This document shows, piece by piece, positions 27,440-35,739 of a stretch of DNA of 64,000 nt. The position numbers were made by a program, and so were the translations under genes. This DNA comes from a virus, in the IMG/VR virus record IMGVR_UViG_3300033153_007660, positions 1-64,000 of that record; one strand, 5' to 3'. Position 1 is the stretch's first letter. Each line of letters opens with the position of its first letter. The notes under the pieces are model-generated. The model saw only the letters and a program-made list of their open reading frames with translations. It was not told the origin of the DNA and did no database searches.

Positions 27440-28191
27440 TGTTCAAGGATCCAAAGCCCAAGAAAAAGTCACGCATCATCCATCCAAATCCCAGTAAATC
27501 ACTCGAGTCTGATGAAGACGAAGACGACGACGATGAAGATGATGCTGTTCCAGCAGAAATTATAGCTAGTCTACTCAGTAAAGATAATGAGAGACTAGAG
27601 AATAGAGGGATCATTGTCGTTGGAACAGAGATTTCTAAGCTTGCTCTAGCTAGAGCTACCAAGAAGCTCCTGTCTCTTCATTTTGACAAAGACTTTGTCG
27701 ACGATGTTCAGATCATCATCAATAGTCCTGGTGGCTATACTGATGCTGGCTGGGCCTTTGTAGACCTAATGGCATTCGTTCGAATGCCTATCCGCACTAT
27801 CGCCATGGGAGAAATCTGCTCCATGGCCACCCACATCTTCGTAGCTGGAGACCACAGAATAATGGCACCGAACTCTTGTGCCATGATCCATCAATTCTCT
27901 TGGACCTCAGGCGGAAACTACAGTGACCTGGTAGCAAACCGCAAGTCAGAGGACATGGAATACAAGAAAGAAATCCGCCACCTCATCAACAACAGTAAGT
28001 ACTCTACCGAAGCAGAAATCAGGAAGAACGTTCTTCTAGACAAGGACCACTGGCTTACTCCAGAAGAGATGGAGAAGCATGGACTATGTGATGAGGTCTA
28101 CAAGCCTAAGAAGCAAAAGAAAACTCGATCTAGAAAAGTGGCAGCCAAGAAGAAGGTAGCCAAGAAGAGAACAAAGAGAAAGCGAAAGTAA
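27439..28191 (+). CDS. ClpP-like serine protease with basic tail
   Basis: 250 aa. Core about residues 35-215: I-N-S-P-G-G oxyanion segment, G-E-I-C-S-M-A with the catalytic Ser, and A-M-I-H-Q with the catalytic His. The N-terminal 35 residues hold an acidic stretch and the C-terminal 30 are almost pure Lys/Arg. In phages ClpP-like proteins act in capsid prohead maturation or in host-protein turnover; no capsid genes are near, so a regulatory protease is possible. The next gene starts immediately with GTG. Confidence 0.88.
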   Translation: MFKDPKPKKKSRIIHPNPSKSLESDEDEDDDDEDDAVPAEIIASLLSKDNERLENRGIIVVGTEISKLALARATKKLLSLHFDKDFVDDVQIIINSPGGYTDAGWAFVDLMAFVRMPIRTIAMGEICSMATHIFVAGDHRIMAPNSCAMIHQFSWTSGGNYSDLVANRKSEDMEYKKEIRHLINNSKYSTEAEIRKNVLLDKDHWLTPEEMEKHGLCDEVYKPKKQKKTRSRKVAAKKKVAKKRTKRKRK

Positions 28192-28599
28192 GTGAGCGAT
28201 ATAGAACGATTTCGAGAGATGCTTGAAAGAGCTGCCCGAAGTCTAAGACCTGGTCACGGAAAGACAGTTGTCAATACCCTCTGGCAAGACTTCAACTACA
28301 TGTTCCCCCAAGATGTCTGGAACTCTGAAAAGGGAGACGCTTTTCAGAAGCTGATAGCACGGTTCTGTCATCATGGAGAGAAGGACTGTCCCATCTGTGG
28401 GAGTGACACCGAGCCAAGAGATGGGAAGTACGGGAAGTTCCATGGCTGCTCAAAGTATCCAGATTGTAAAGGAGTACGAAAAGAAAACGGAGACCCCTCC
28501 ATCAACCAGGCACTTAGAGAGTATCTCAGTGGCCAGATAAGACTCCATGGTGTCGAGGAACACGAGGTCCCTGATCGCTTTACAGACCTAGAGTTATGA
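28192..28599 (+). CDS. Topoisomerase-type zinc finger protein with RFTDLEL tail
   Basis: 135 aa. A helical N-terminal domain, then C-P-I-C-G...G-C-S-K-Y-P-D-C-K-G, the C4 zinc finger of topoisomerase I C-termini, which binds single-stranded DNA. The tail D-R-F-T-D-L-E-L belongs to the shared C-terminal motif. GTG start abuts the upstream stop. Overlaps the next gene by 4 nt. Confidence 0.82.
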   Translation: MSDIERFREMLERAARSLRPGHGKTVVNTLWQDFNYMFPQDVWNSEKGDAFQKLIARFCHHGEKDCPICGSDTEPRDGKYGKFHGCSKYPDCKGVRKENGDPSINQALREYLSGQIRLHGVEEHEVPDRFTDLEL

Positions 28600-28793
28600 G
28601 CCCAGAAGACCGTATGAGAAAAGTGATGCTCGAAGCAGAGGGAATCTGTTACACCTGTCCTAAATGTGACACTCCACTAGAGAAAGTCGACCTCACCAGA
28701 CTTGGAATGGGAGACAATGCTACTCTCCCTATGCTACACTGCCCCGATTGTGACCAGTATTATACCCATTGGGTGCGTTTAGGAGCAGAATAA
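28596..28793 (+). CDS. Zinc-ribbon protein, 65 aa
   Basis: C-P-K-C and C-P-D-C pairs 32 residues apart, typical of a double-strand zinc ribbon. Coupled to both neighbours by ATGA/TAATG overlaps. Function unknown. Confidence 0.75.
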   Translation: MSPEDRMRKVMLEAEGICYTCPKCDTPLEKVDLTRLGMGDNATLPMLHCPDCDQYYTHWVRLGAE

Positions 28794-29143
28794 TGTCCAT
28801 TGAAGATATCCCAAGACTAGCCTTTGACGAAGAGAAAGTGTCAGACACCTATGGGAAGATAGTAGAAGTGTTCCAGGAAGCTGGCCTTACTACTGGTGAG
28901 ATACTAGTGACCCTCAGCAACCTGGGATACACATTGGGAGCCTCAATAGCAGGATACACAGGTAAGGGGCCCTCACATGCAGATTTACAGAAGCTCTATG
29001 CCACAATGAGTCAAGACTCAGGCGACCCACATGAGAAGATGGGAATCGCTCTGATGCTACAAAGTATGACAGTTGCATCTTGGTACGAAGACTACGAGCA
29101 ATTAGTACTAGACATCAAAGATACCAAGGAGAAAAAGGTATAA
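28793..29143 (+). CDS. Hypothetical protein, 116 aa
   Basis: Helical protein with a Gly-rich middle (TLGASIAGYTGKG). ATG 28793 overlaps the preceding stop; its own stop overlaps the next ATG. Not recognised. Confidence 0.7.
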   Translation: MSIEDIPRLAFDEEKVSDTYGKIVEVFQEAGLTTGEILVTLSNLGYTLGASIAGYTGKGPSHADLQKLYATMSQDSGDPHEKMGIALMLQSMTVASWYEDYEQLVLDIKDTKEKKV

Positions 29144-29685
29144 TGAATCCACTACAATACGCAGTATACAAGGGAATGGGAGGAAAGTGGGGAGCCGTAC
29201 AACTCGGCTTTCAGCCACCGCACTTCTATAAAGATAAGGAAAAGGATTTCAAAGGAACTGCCGCTCTCGGCACTGACGGTCGTCTCAAGAGAGATGACGG
29301 ATGGAAGGAAAGAGAGGGAGCAGTCTTCGTGAATATCACTAGCGCCAAGGGCAAGAACATCTATGATTGGGAGAACAAGGTCGTCATGGCCCTCTCCGTC
29401 ACAGATATGTCTCAGATCATCTACTTCCTAGAAGCAGGAAAGGACTCTAAGGGAAATGATTCTCTTAGCCTAGTCCATGATCCTGGAGCTAAGACTCAGA
29501 GCCAGGGAGCTGTCAAGAAGTTCCTCCGGTTCAACTCACAAGACCTCGCAAGAGGAGCAATGCTTACCGTAGTACAACAGTCTGGTAATGAGAAGAAAGA
29601 GCATACCGTCCCATTGGATGGCGCTGAACTTCTAACTATCACCACCCTGCTACGTCAGGCTATCACCAAGGCCATGGCCTGGTAA
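29143..29685 (+). CDS. Putative ssDNA/RNA-binding protein (Whirly/PC4-like pattern)
   Basis: 180 aa starting at ATG 29143 (MNPLQYAVYKGMGG). Alternating beta strands, then F-L-R-F-N-S-Q-D and a final helix (LLTITTLLRQAITKAM) resemble the Whirly/PC4 single-strand-binding layout. The identification is by pattern only. The position just before RNase H and a 3'-5' exonuclease fits nucleic-acid metabolism. Confidence 0.6.
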   Translation: MNPLQYAVYKGMGGKWGAVQLGFQPPHFYKDKEKDFKGTAALGTDGRLKRDDGWKEREGAVFVNITSAKGKNIYDWENKVVMALSVTDMSQIIYFLEAGKDSKGNDSLSLVHDPGAKTQSQGAVKKFLRFNSQDLARGAMLTVVQQSGNEKKEHTVPLDGAELLTITTLLRQAITKAMAW

Positions 29686-29727
29686 GTACTTGCTAAGTAG
29701 TCTTCGTGCCATCCAGGAGAAAGATAA

Positions 29728-30336
29728 ATGTTTGAAGATAAAGAAGCCAACACTCGGCTAGAAGCAATAGCAGAGATGTGTGAGAACGAGATGAAAACTA
29801 CGGACATGCTAGTTAGTACAGCAGCATGTCTTAGAGCCATCAGAGGTGTCGCAGTGGGAGAAGATGATTATCTAGACGAAGACCAGTCTCCTCCTCTCCA
29901 AGAGAAAGAAGAGAGAGTTATCATCTCCTGTGATGCTTCAGTCAAAAACAATCCGGGTGGACCATCAGCTGTCGGTGTCGTTATTGTCATGCCAAACGGA
30001 AAAAGGTTGTCCATAAGTAAACAAGCACGAGCAACTACCTGCAACCAAGCTGAATACGAGGCGATCTACTTCGGTCTCATTTCCTTGATGAACCTCAACA
30101 ACAATCCTGGAGTTCTATTGGAGGTTAGGTCAGATAGTAAGCTAGTTGTTTATCAGCTAAATGGAGATCAAGAATGCCACGACGAAAAACTTCAAGCAAA
30201 AAGAGACCACATACGAGAGTTCATCGCAGGACTACCAGTTCCCGTAAAGTTTGTGTGGAGACCAAGAAACAGCACGCCAGAGCTAAGGGAGGCAAACTTC
30301 CTAGCACAGGACGAGCTCGGGGTCCGAAGACATTAA
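29728..30336 (+). CDS. Ribonuclease H
   Basis: 202 aa. RNase HI fold from residue 70: S-C-D-A-S (first Asp), N-Q-A-E-Y-E-A (Glu), R-S-D-S (second Asp) and a C-terminal N-F-L-A-Q-D. The N-terminal 70 residues are an extra helical domain. Degrades RNA in RNA-DNA hybrids, useful for primer removal. Its last 163 nt overlap the next gene in another frame. Confidence 0.9.
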   Translation: MFEDKEANTRLEAIAEMCENEMKTTDMLVSTAACLRAIRGVAVGEDDYLDEDQSPPLQEKEERVIISCDASVKNNPGGPSAVGVVIVMPNGKRLSISKQARATTCNQAEYEAIYFGLISLMNLNNNPGVLLEVRSDSKLVVYQLNGDQECHDEKLQAKRDHIREFIAGLPVPVKFVWRPRNSTPELREANFLAQDELGVRRH

Positions 30337-31019
30337 CAATCCTCGAGCAGGACATCACCAAAGAGATCTACCACAAGCTAGTAATACAAGATCAGCTTGC
30401 TATCGACACAGAGACAGATGGACTTGACTGGACCAAAGACAAGCTACGTATCGTCCAGATAGGAACTAAACAGGGTCACTGCTATGCTATCCGAGAGCCT
30501 GAGCTCAAGAGCTACTGGCTAAGCGGGCTCCTCTATCATCCTTTTGCAGCTAAGCTTTTTCATCATGCTCTCTTTGACCTGCGTGTCATCAAGAGATGGA
30601 TGGGAGTAGATGTACAAGGTCCTATCGAGTGCACTAAGGCACTGAGTAAGATGATCCAGCCAGGTCTACCATCAGGACTAGCTCCTCTAGTCAAGAGAAC
30701 CCTTGGGATTACCATGCCCTATATGAAGGGGTTCAATTGGGACGGAAAGCTCACTCCTCTACAAAAGGACTACATCGCAGGAGATGTACTCTATTTACAT
30801 AGACTGGTAGTTGAGCTCAAGAGAAGAGCTCCTCATGGCATGTTACTAAGGTACCCTGTAGTCATACAAGCAATCAGAAACAAGGCGATCCTAGAAGTCG
30901 AAGGATTTGAAGACGTTCTAGACTATGGACAGTCTGAAGGACAAAAGCTTGCGACTATTAGGGATGAGTGGGCGCGCATTTTATACGCGTCTACTCTTTG
31001 GAGACAAAGAGAACCATAA
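30174..31019 (+). CDS. DEDDy 3'-5' exonuclease (RNase D / proofreading type)
   Basis: 281 aa. Exo I L-A-I-D-T-E-T-D-G-L-D-W, Exo II H-H-A-L-F-D-L and Exo III Q-K-D-Y-I-A-G-D-V give the four acids and the Tyr of the DEDDy class. The layout is closer to RNase D than to DnaQ, so tRNA 3' trimming is a reasonable alternative to DNA proofreading for the split DnaE. The first 50 residues are Arg/Lys/Ser-rich and coded entirely inside RNase H in another frame; a later GTG (30255) is possible. Confidence 0.85.
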   Translation: MPRRKTSSKKRPHTRVHRRTTSSRKVCVETKKQHARAKGGKLPSTGRARGPKTLTILEQDITKEIYHKLVIQDQLAIDTETDGLDWTKDKLRIVQIGTKQGHCYAIREPELKSYWLSGLLYHPFAAKLFHHALFDLRVIKRWMGVDVQGPIECTKALSKMIQPGLPSGLAPLVKRTLGITMPYMKGFNWDGKLTPLQKDYIAGDVLYLHRLVVELKRRAPHGMLLRYPVVIQAIRNKAILEVEGFEDVLDYGQSEGQKLATIRDEWARILYASTLWRQREP

Positions 31020-31030
31020 AGGAGATAAAG

Positions 31031-31657
31031 ATGGATGAAGATTATGATGAGATGTTCGACCAAGAAGATCTAGAAGAATTGTACGAAGGGGCAGAAGAGG
31101 GAATCGAACCCGAAGACGTATTCAATATGGTCCTGATCAACAAGATCAAGAAGACCAGGATACAGATCGAGCTCGAGGATGAGGATGGAGACATCGTCCC
31201 ATTAAAGGACGTGATCCAGCAGCTCCTAGGCTACATCAAGGACCAACTCAAGGACGAGGATGGAAATCAGTTTGCCGACCAGATCATGCCACTGATGGCT
31301 CACTCTGTAGTATCAGGGTTGGGAAGGATGATCGGTCTTCGGGCCACTGCGTTCCACCTCGCCAACGACACCACCCGGCTGTCACTCATTCACATGATGT
31401 GCTTGGGTCTACTCCTATTGAAGTTTGTCCAACAAAAGAACCTCCATATCATAACTCACGAAGAAGATGTTACTGATGAGGAGATCGAAGAAGTCGAGCG
31501 CAGGACAGAAGCCAACAAGGCCGCCGTCCTCGCCTCCCTAGCAGGAGAGGACCCCAAGGCAACCTTGAGAGAGCTCAGACGCCAAGGACATATCACAGAG
31601 GAAGACCTAAGTAATCTGTTAGGAGAGAGTGATGATGACGAAGAAGAAGACGTTTAG
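31031..31657 (+). CDS. Acidic hypothetical protein, 208 aa
   Basis: Very acidic at both ends (DEDYDEMFDQEDLEELYEG; SDDDEEEDV), helical hydrophobic centre. ATG 31031 has GGAGATAAAG upstream. Not recognised; the charge suggests a DNA mimic or a partner of a basic protein. Confidence 0.75.
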   Translation: MDEDYDEMFDQEDLEELYEGAEEGIEPEDVFNMVLINKIKKTRIQIELEDEDGDIVPLKDVIQQLLGYIKDQLKDEDGNQFADQIMPLMAHSVVSGLGRMIGLRATAFHLANDTTRLSLIHMMCLGLLLLKFVQQKNLHIITHEEDVTDEEIEEVERRTEANKAAVLASLAGEDPKATLRELRRQGHITEEDLSNLLGESDDDEEEDV

Positions 31658-32186
31658 TCTACTAGGATCAGACTCCGCCAGATATGATGAGTTCTGTCCT
31701 CGTACGGGACACATCATTGATGAACCTGAGAATGGCCGCCTCATCATGAGGCCTGCCGGGTTCACCAAGCAAGACGATCTCTATGCCCCTAGGCAAGTCT
31801 ACTTCAAAAGTCTCTATGATCAAGCGGTAGCAAGAGGAACAGTAGATGAATGCTTTCCTGTACTCGATACTCTCCGTACCATCACGTTGTCCCATGAGAG
31901 AAACAACAAACACGATTGTAATGCTCTCCGTATCCTGATGCAAACGACTTTCAGGAATCAGTGGGGCGATAATACATGTAAAACTAGCGACCTTGGATAT
32001 GTTCCAAAGAGAATTAACATCAGGGTCCTTAGGCAGATACACAAGATCCGTAAGATCCTGATCTACTCAGTAGAGAAAGAAGTACATGGTAAGTACTTCG
32101 TAGCAAACCTATGCCTGGTCTATGGAGAGCCTGTAGAGTCTCCAGAACAAATCGTGATAGACAGAATGGCTGCTGTGATGGAGTAA
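31629..32186 (+). CDS. HIRAN-like domain protein, 185 aa
   Basis: L-S-H-E-R-N-N-K-H-D-C-N-A-L followed by D-L-G-Y-V-P-K-R matches the HIRAN pattern (binds DNA 3' ends or stalled forks in SNF2 helicases such as HLTF). Three consecutive ATGs at 31629-31637. Overlaps the preceding gene by 29 nt. Function in the phage unknown. Confidence 0.72.
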   Translation: MMMTKKKTFSLLGSDSARYDEFCPRTGHIIDEPENGRLIMRPAGFTKQDDLYAPRQVYFKSLYDQAVARGTVDECFPVLDTLRTITLSHERNNKHDCNALRILMQTTFRNQWGDNTCKTSDLGYVPKRINIRVLRQIHKIRKILIYSVEKEVHGKYFVANLCLVYGEPVESPEQIVIDRMAAVME

Positions 32187-32189
32187 GAG

Positions 32190-32822
32190 ATGGGGTTTGT
32201 TGCTTTTGGATACAACTTGAGAGAAGAAGACTACGACCTAATACGTAAGATGTTTCAGGTTGTTACTGATGGACCAGCGGACGTCTATGACCTGCAATCA
32301 TATGACCCATGCGCAACTTCACAAGACATTGTCTTCTTCTTTGGTAGTAATAGAGCTATCAATGCAGCAAAAGAGAACGATTACAAGCTCAAGATAGAGT
32401 TCCCAGACCCGATAGAATTGGACGCGACCCTTGGTGACGATGACCTCAGGGACATAGCCTGGAAGAAGTTGAAAAAGCTCAAAGAATTTCTCGAAGAAGA
32501 GACTGACACACAGCTAGAGCGTAAAGCTGAGACACAGAATCCAGAGATCAATGACCTCCCAGCTATAAGCACAGACAAAATACTACAGCAACTCAAAGTG
32601 GCGATGGCACAGCGAGGGATTCAGTCTTTCAAGTGTATGACACAAGACGGACGCGAAATCGTGTTGACAGTAGAGCCGCAAAAGTGCGATGCTGACTTCT
32701 GCATGACCTTCGCTGAGCTCTTCGCATTGAAGATGGCTCAGGAGGTACTCCATGTAAAGGAGTTCGAGCTTGTACCCAAACCTGGTTCTAGTTGGACGAC
32801 TAACCCTTGGAGAGATCGCTAG
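32190..32822 (+). CDS. Hypothetical protein, 210 aa
   Basis: Not recognised. Two parts: an alpha/beta N-terminal half (residues 1-75) and a C-terminal half with a long charged linker. Separated from the AAA gene by an 86-nt purine-rich gap that contains TTGACA (32852-32857) without a good -10. Confidence 0.72.
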   Translation: MGFVAFGYNLREEDYDLIRKMFQVVTDGPADVYDLQSYDPCATSQDIVFFFGSNRAINAAKENDYKLKIEFPDPIELDATLGDDDLRDIAWKKLKKLKEFLEEETDTQLERKAETQNPEINDLPAISTDKILQQLKVAMAQRGIQSFKCMTQDGREIVLTVEPQKCDADFCMTFAELFALKMAQEVLHVKEFELVPKPGSSWTTNPWRDR

Positions 32823-32908
32823 AACAGCGGTCGAAGAAGGAATCAGAAAAATTGACATTAGATTAGAACAATACGTTCAGTCTATTAGAGAGAGTAGGAG
32901 AGAGAGAA

Positions 32909-34702
32909 ATGTCAGAGAAGAATACTTCAGCCCAGGTTCCTCAGCGAATCCACTACAAAGATTCGATTGAGGAAATTGCAGCCCTCATCAAGGGTCGTGT
33001 TCCAATCATCTGGGTAGTCACTCACGAAGAAGGTCGCTTCATCGAAGACTTCGTGGAGCAGATTGCTAAGCCTCACGACAGGAAAGTCTGGCTATGGTCT
33101 GCTTACCAGGGCCTCATCCCACAAGACCAGCAGATGTCGAACCCAGGAGCACGTGCCTCTGGGTCAGAGGAAGGAACCTGGAACCCTCAGAAGGGTCTCG
33201 AGCGCATCTCCAAGATGGAGAAGCCTTCGAAGGAGTGTGGTGGCCTTGCGTTCCTCATGAGAGACATGCATATCGCCCTGGCGGAGCCAGTGGTTCGTCA
33301 GATCAGAGATATGTATGAGTCGCTGATCAAATCAGGAAAGACTCTCGTCATCGTTGCTCCTGTCCTGGCAGGTGGAGGCGGAGGATCTGTCCCTGGCATC
33401 CCGGTAATGCTAGAGAAGCAGGTCACGGTCGTCGAGTATGAGCTACCAACCGCTGAGGGTGTCAGAAACCGGATCGAATTGCTACTACAGCATGCTAAGA
33501 AGACTCCAGTCAAGAGCAAGAAAAGCACCAAGAAGAAGACCGACTACACTGACCCTGAGATGGAAGAGTTCACCCGAGCTCTACAGGGCCTGACCCGCAC
33601 CGAGATCGATGATGCCATTGCTACCTGCATGGGCTTCCTTAAGATGTTGGACTCTAAGAAGCTGATCCAGGCTAAGCGACAGATCATCAAGAAGAACGAG
33701 ATCCTGGAGTTCGTAGATGCTCCAACCTCCATGGCAGACGTAGGAGGAATGGACAGAGCTAAGCCCTACTTCAAGAAGTACAGCAAGCAGTGGTCCAAAG
33801 AGGCCAGAGCCTTTGGTGTCGAGCCACTCAAGGGTGTCCTGCTGACAGGAGTACCAGGTACTGGTAAGTCTCTATTGGCTAAGGCCATCATGTCAGAGTG
33901 GAAGCTCCCTGGTCTACGTCTCGACGTAGGCAAGGTGATGACCGGTCTGGTCGGTGGATCAGAAGAGAAGATGCGGCGCGTCATCAAGCAGCTCGAAGCT
34001 ATGGCTCCATGCATCGCCTGGATTGATGAAGTAGAGAAAGCACTGAGTGGAACCAAGAGCTCCAACTTCAGTGATGGTGGTACCCTATCTCGTGTCTTCG
34101 GAACTCTACTCACATCCATGGAAGAGGGCCTGAAGGGAGTCACCCTGGTAGCTACAGCAAATGATATCTCGGCCCTTCCTCCTGAGTTTATCCGTCGGTT
34201 CAATGAGGTCTTCTTCGTTGACCTACCAGGACCAGACGAGCGCTGGGAGATCTTCGCTATCCATCTTCACAAGAGAGGACGCGACATCAAGAACTTCGAG
34301 AAGAGCAAGGAAGAGTTACTCAAGCTCACAGATGGCTTCACAGGAGCAGAGATCGAGAAGGCAGTCAAAGATGCCATTGCTGGAGCATTCCACGCAGGCA
34401 AGAAGGACGTTGACTTCGAGGATCTCGAGACCGCAGTCAGTGAGACCAAGCCAATCTGTAAGGTCATGGGCACCAAGGTTCAGAAGCTCAGAGACAAGGC
34501 ACGTGGCCAGTTCAGGTACGCTAGCTCGTGGGCAGAGGTCACAGCAGGACAGAGAGACGTAAAGACAAAGAGTGGAAAGAAGTTGAATGTCAACGACGCC
34601 CTTGATAATATGGACGAAATCGCAGGGACGCCAAAGCAAAGACATAAGAAAGCAAAAGACCAACTCGGTGACCGCATGGCAGATGTGGCCAACGACGAAT
34701 AA
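32909..34702 (+). CDS. AAA+ ATPase, Ycf46-like
   Basis: 597 aa. The N-terminal domain (I-I-W-V-V-T-H-E-E, V-W-L-W-S-A-Y-Q-G-L) is typical of Ycf46-type ATPases. The AAA core has G-V-P-G-T-G-K-S near residue 316, Walker B C-I-A-W-I-D-E and the R-R-F-N-E-V-F sensor/finger region. Codons are G/C-rich, suggesting high expression. It is followed directly by DUF1257 (Ycf35) and DUF2997 proteins, a cassette conserved in cyanobacteria, plastids, other bacteria and phages; biochemical role unresolved. Confidence 0.88.
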   Translation: MSEKNTSAQVPQRIHYKDSIEEIAALIKGRVPIIWVVTHEEGRFIEDFVEQIAKPHDRKVWLWSAYQGLIPQDQQMSNPGARASGSEEGTWNPQKGLERISKMEKPSKECGGLAFLMRDMHIALAEPVVRQIRDMYESLIKSGKTLVIVAPVLAGGGGGSVPGIPVMLEKQVTVVEYELPTAEGVRNRIELLLQHAKKTPVKSKKSTKKKTDYTDPEMEEFTRALQGLTRTEIDDAIATCMGFLKMLDSKKLIQAKRQIIKKNEILEFVDAPTSMADVGGMDRAKPYFKKYSKQWSKEARAFGVEPLKGVLLTGVPGTGKSLLAKAIMSEWKLPGLRLDVGKVMTGLVGGSEEKMRRVIKQLEAMAPCIAWIDEVEKALSGTKSSNFSDGGTLSRVFGTLLTSMEEGLKGVTLVATANDISALPPEFIRRFNEVFFVDLPGPDERWEIFAIHLHKRGRDIKNFEKSKEELLKLTDGFTGAEIEKAVKDAIAGAFHAGKKDVDFEDLETAVSETKPICKVMGTKVQKLRDKARGQFRYASSWAEVTAGQRDVKTKSGKKLNVNDALDNMDEIAGTPKQRHKKAKDQLGDRMADVANDE

Positions 34703-34711
34703 GGAGAAGAG

Positions 34712-35107
34712 ATGAGTCATTGGACAAAAATCAAGACAAAGATCAACAGTTCTGAGAACCTCAAGAAGGCTCTCGGACGGATGGGAATCGCCTTCGAAGA
34801 GGGCGAGTTCAACATTCAGCAGTACGAAGGTTCTGAGAAGTGCCAGCTCAAGGTAGATAGTGCCGTTGGTTTCTCTCGTCAAGAGGACGGGAGCTTCGCC
34901 ATGGTAGGTGACTTCTATCACAGTAGCAAGCTTCGTCGTTTCTACGGTGGACGTGGGAACGAGAACTTCACTGAAGAGTTGAATACCGCTTATGCCGTAG
35001 CTCAGACCACGGATGAGCTCGAGTCACAGGGATTCGCCTGCACAAGCAATTCTGAGGCCAAGGTCGGACAAGACGGTCTCATTCGTATGACCTACGAAAG
35101 ATACTAA
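34712..35107 (+). CDS. DUF1257 (Ycf35-like) protein, 131 aa
   Basis: M-S-H-W-T-K-I-K-T-K-I start and G-F-S-R-Q-E-D-G-S-F strand follow the Ycf35/DUF1257 pattern. AAGGAG upstream. Part of the Ycf46-Ycf35-DUF2997 cassette, so it probably forms a complex with the ATPase. Confidence 0.88.
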   Translation: MSHWTKIKTKINSSENLKKALGRMGIAFEEGEFNIQQYEGSEKCQLKVDSAVGFSRQEDGSFAMVGDFYHSSKLRRFYGGRGNENFTEELNTAYAVAQTTDELESQGFACTSNSEAKVGQDGLIRMTYERY

Positions 35108-35108
35108 T

Positions 35109-35264
35109 ATGAGCAAGGGATTCGGACTCTGGTTCGCATTCTGCGGGCTCATGAGTATGGCCTTAGTAGGTACACTGATCTTTGGCATCGTCAAAGGATG
35201 CAACTACATCACCTCTGGTCAAGCTGCGCAACACGCACAGCAAGTAGTACAACCAGCGGAATAA
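35109..35264 (+). CDS. Small TM protein, 51 aa
   Basis: One TM segment (residues 5-28, ending I-V-K-G-C-N-Y-I) and a short Gln/Ala-rich tail. It lies inside the Ycf46/35 cassette with AAGGAGAG before the following gene. Not recognised. Confidence 0.65.
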   Translation: MSKGFGLWFAFCGLMSMALVGTLIFGIVKGCNYITSGQAAQHAQQVVQPAE

Positions 35265-35273
35265 GGAGAGAAA

Positions 35274-35471
35274 ATGTCACAGAAAGTAGAAGTAATCATC
35301 AATCCCAAGACTGGGGAAGTCGAGTATGGGGTTGAGGGAGTCGTCGGGGGACGCTGCACTGATATCACAGATGCTCTGGTAAGTTCTAACCAGCACCAAG
35401 ATACTCAGTATACACATGAGTATGAGGTACCAGACGTTCTACCAGACTTCATTAATGAAGGTGGAGAATAA
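35274..35471 (+). CDS. DUF2997-like protein, 65 aa
   Basis: Pattern V-E-V-I-I-N-P-K-T-G-E-V-E followed by V-G-G-R-C-T-D-I-T matches DUF2997 (beta strands then a conserved Cys-Thr/Leu-Asp). Always found beside DUF1257 in my knowledge of the family. AAGGAGAG ribosome site. Confidence 0.85.
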   Translation: MSQKVEVIINPKTGEVEYGVEGVVGGRCTDITDALVSSNQHQDTQYTHEYEVPDVLPDFINEGGE

Positions 35472-35472
35472 G

Positions 35473-35736
35473 ATGAGTGACGACAGTCGTGACGAACTAG
35501 ACGAGCTCTATGGAACAACGGATTTCTACACGACTGCAGTCCTAATTGCCAATGAGTTTGAGCTCAAACACATCAAGAGTGAGGGCCCAAAAAACAAGGT
35601 AAAGAGATTTTACTTCGAGGACACCACAGAACTAAGAGCTATCGTTCTAGAATACATGAACAGTAAACTCGAAGGTAACCTCAGGCAGTTTAGGAACGCA
35701 ATCGACACCGTCAAGGACATGGTGCATTCAGGATAG
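35473..35736 (+). CDS. DUF5659-like protein, 87 aa
   Basis: Y-G-T-T-D-F-Y-T-T-A-V-L-I-A then F-Y-F-E-D-T-T-E-L and a helical end (RNAIDTVKDMVHSG) fit the small DUF5659 pattern often seen in phages and mobile elements. Function unknown. Next gene starts 3 nt later. Confidence 0.75.
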   Translation: MSDDSRDELDELYGTTDFYTTAVLIANEFELKHIKSEGPKNKVKRFYFEDTTELRAIVLEYMNSKLEGNLRQFRNAIDTVKDMVHSG

Positions 35737-35739
35737 GCA

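Noticed and set aside
32852-32857. Perfect TTGACA before the Ycf46-like gene
   Set aside because: No acceptable -10 at 16-18 nt.
32770-32970. 66-aa open frame ending QRFD across the gap before the AAA gene
   Set aside because: It overlaps real genes at both ends, its start lies deep in the previous gene, and its last 60 nt are the coding start of the ATPase. The RFD ending is by chance.
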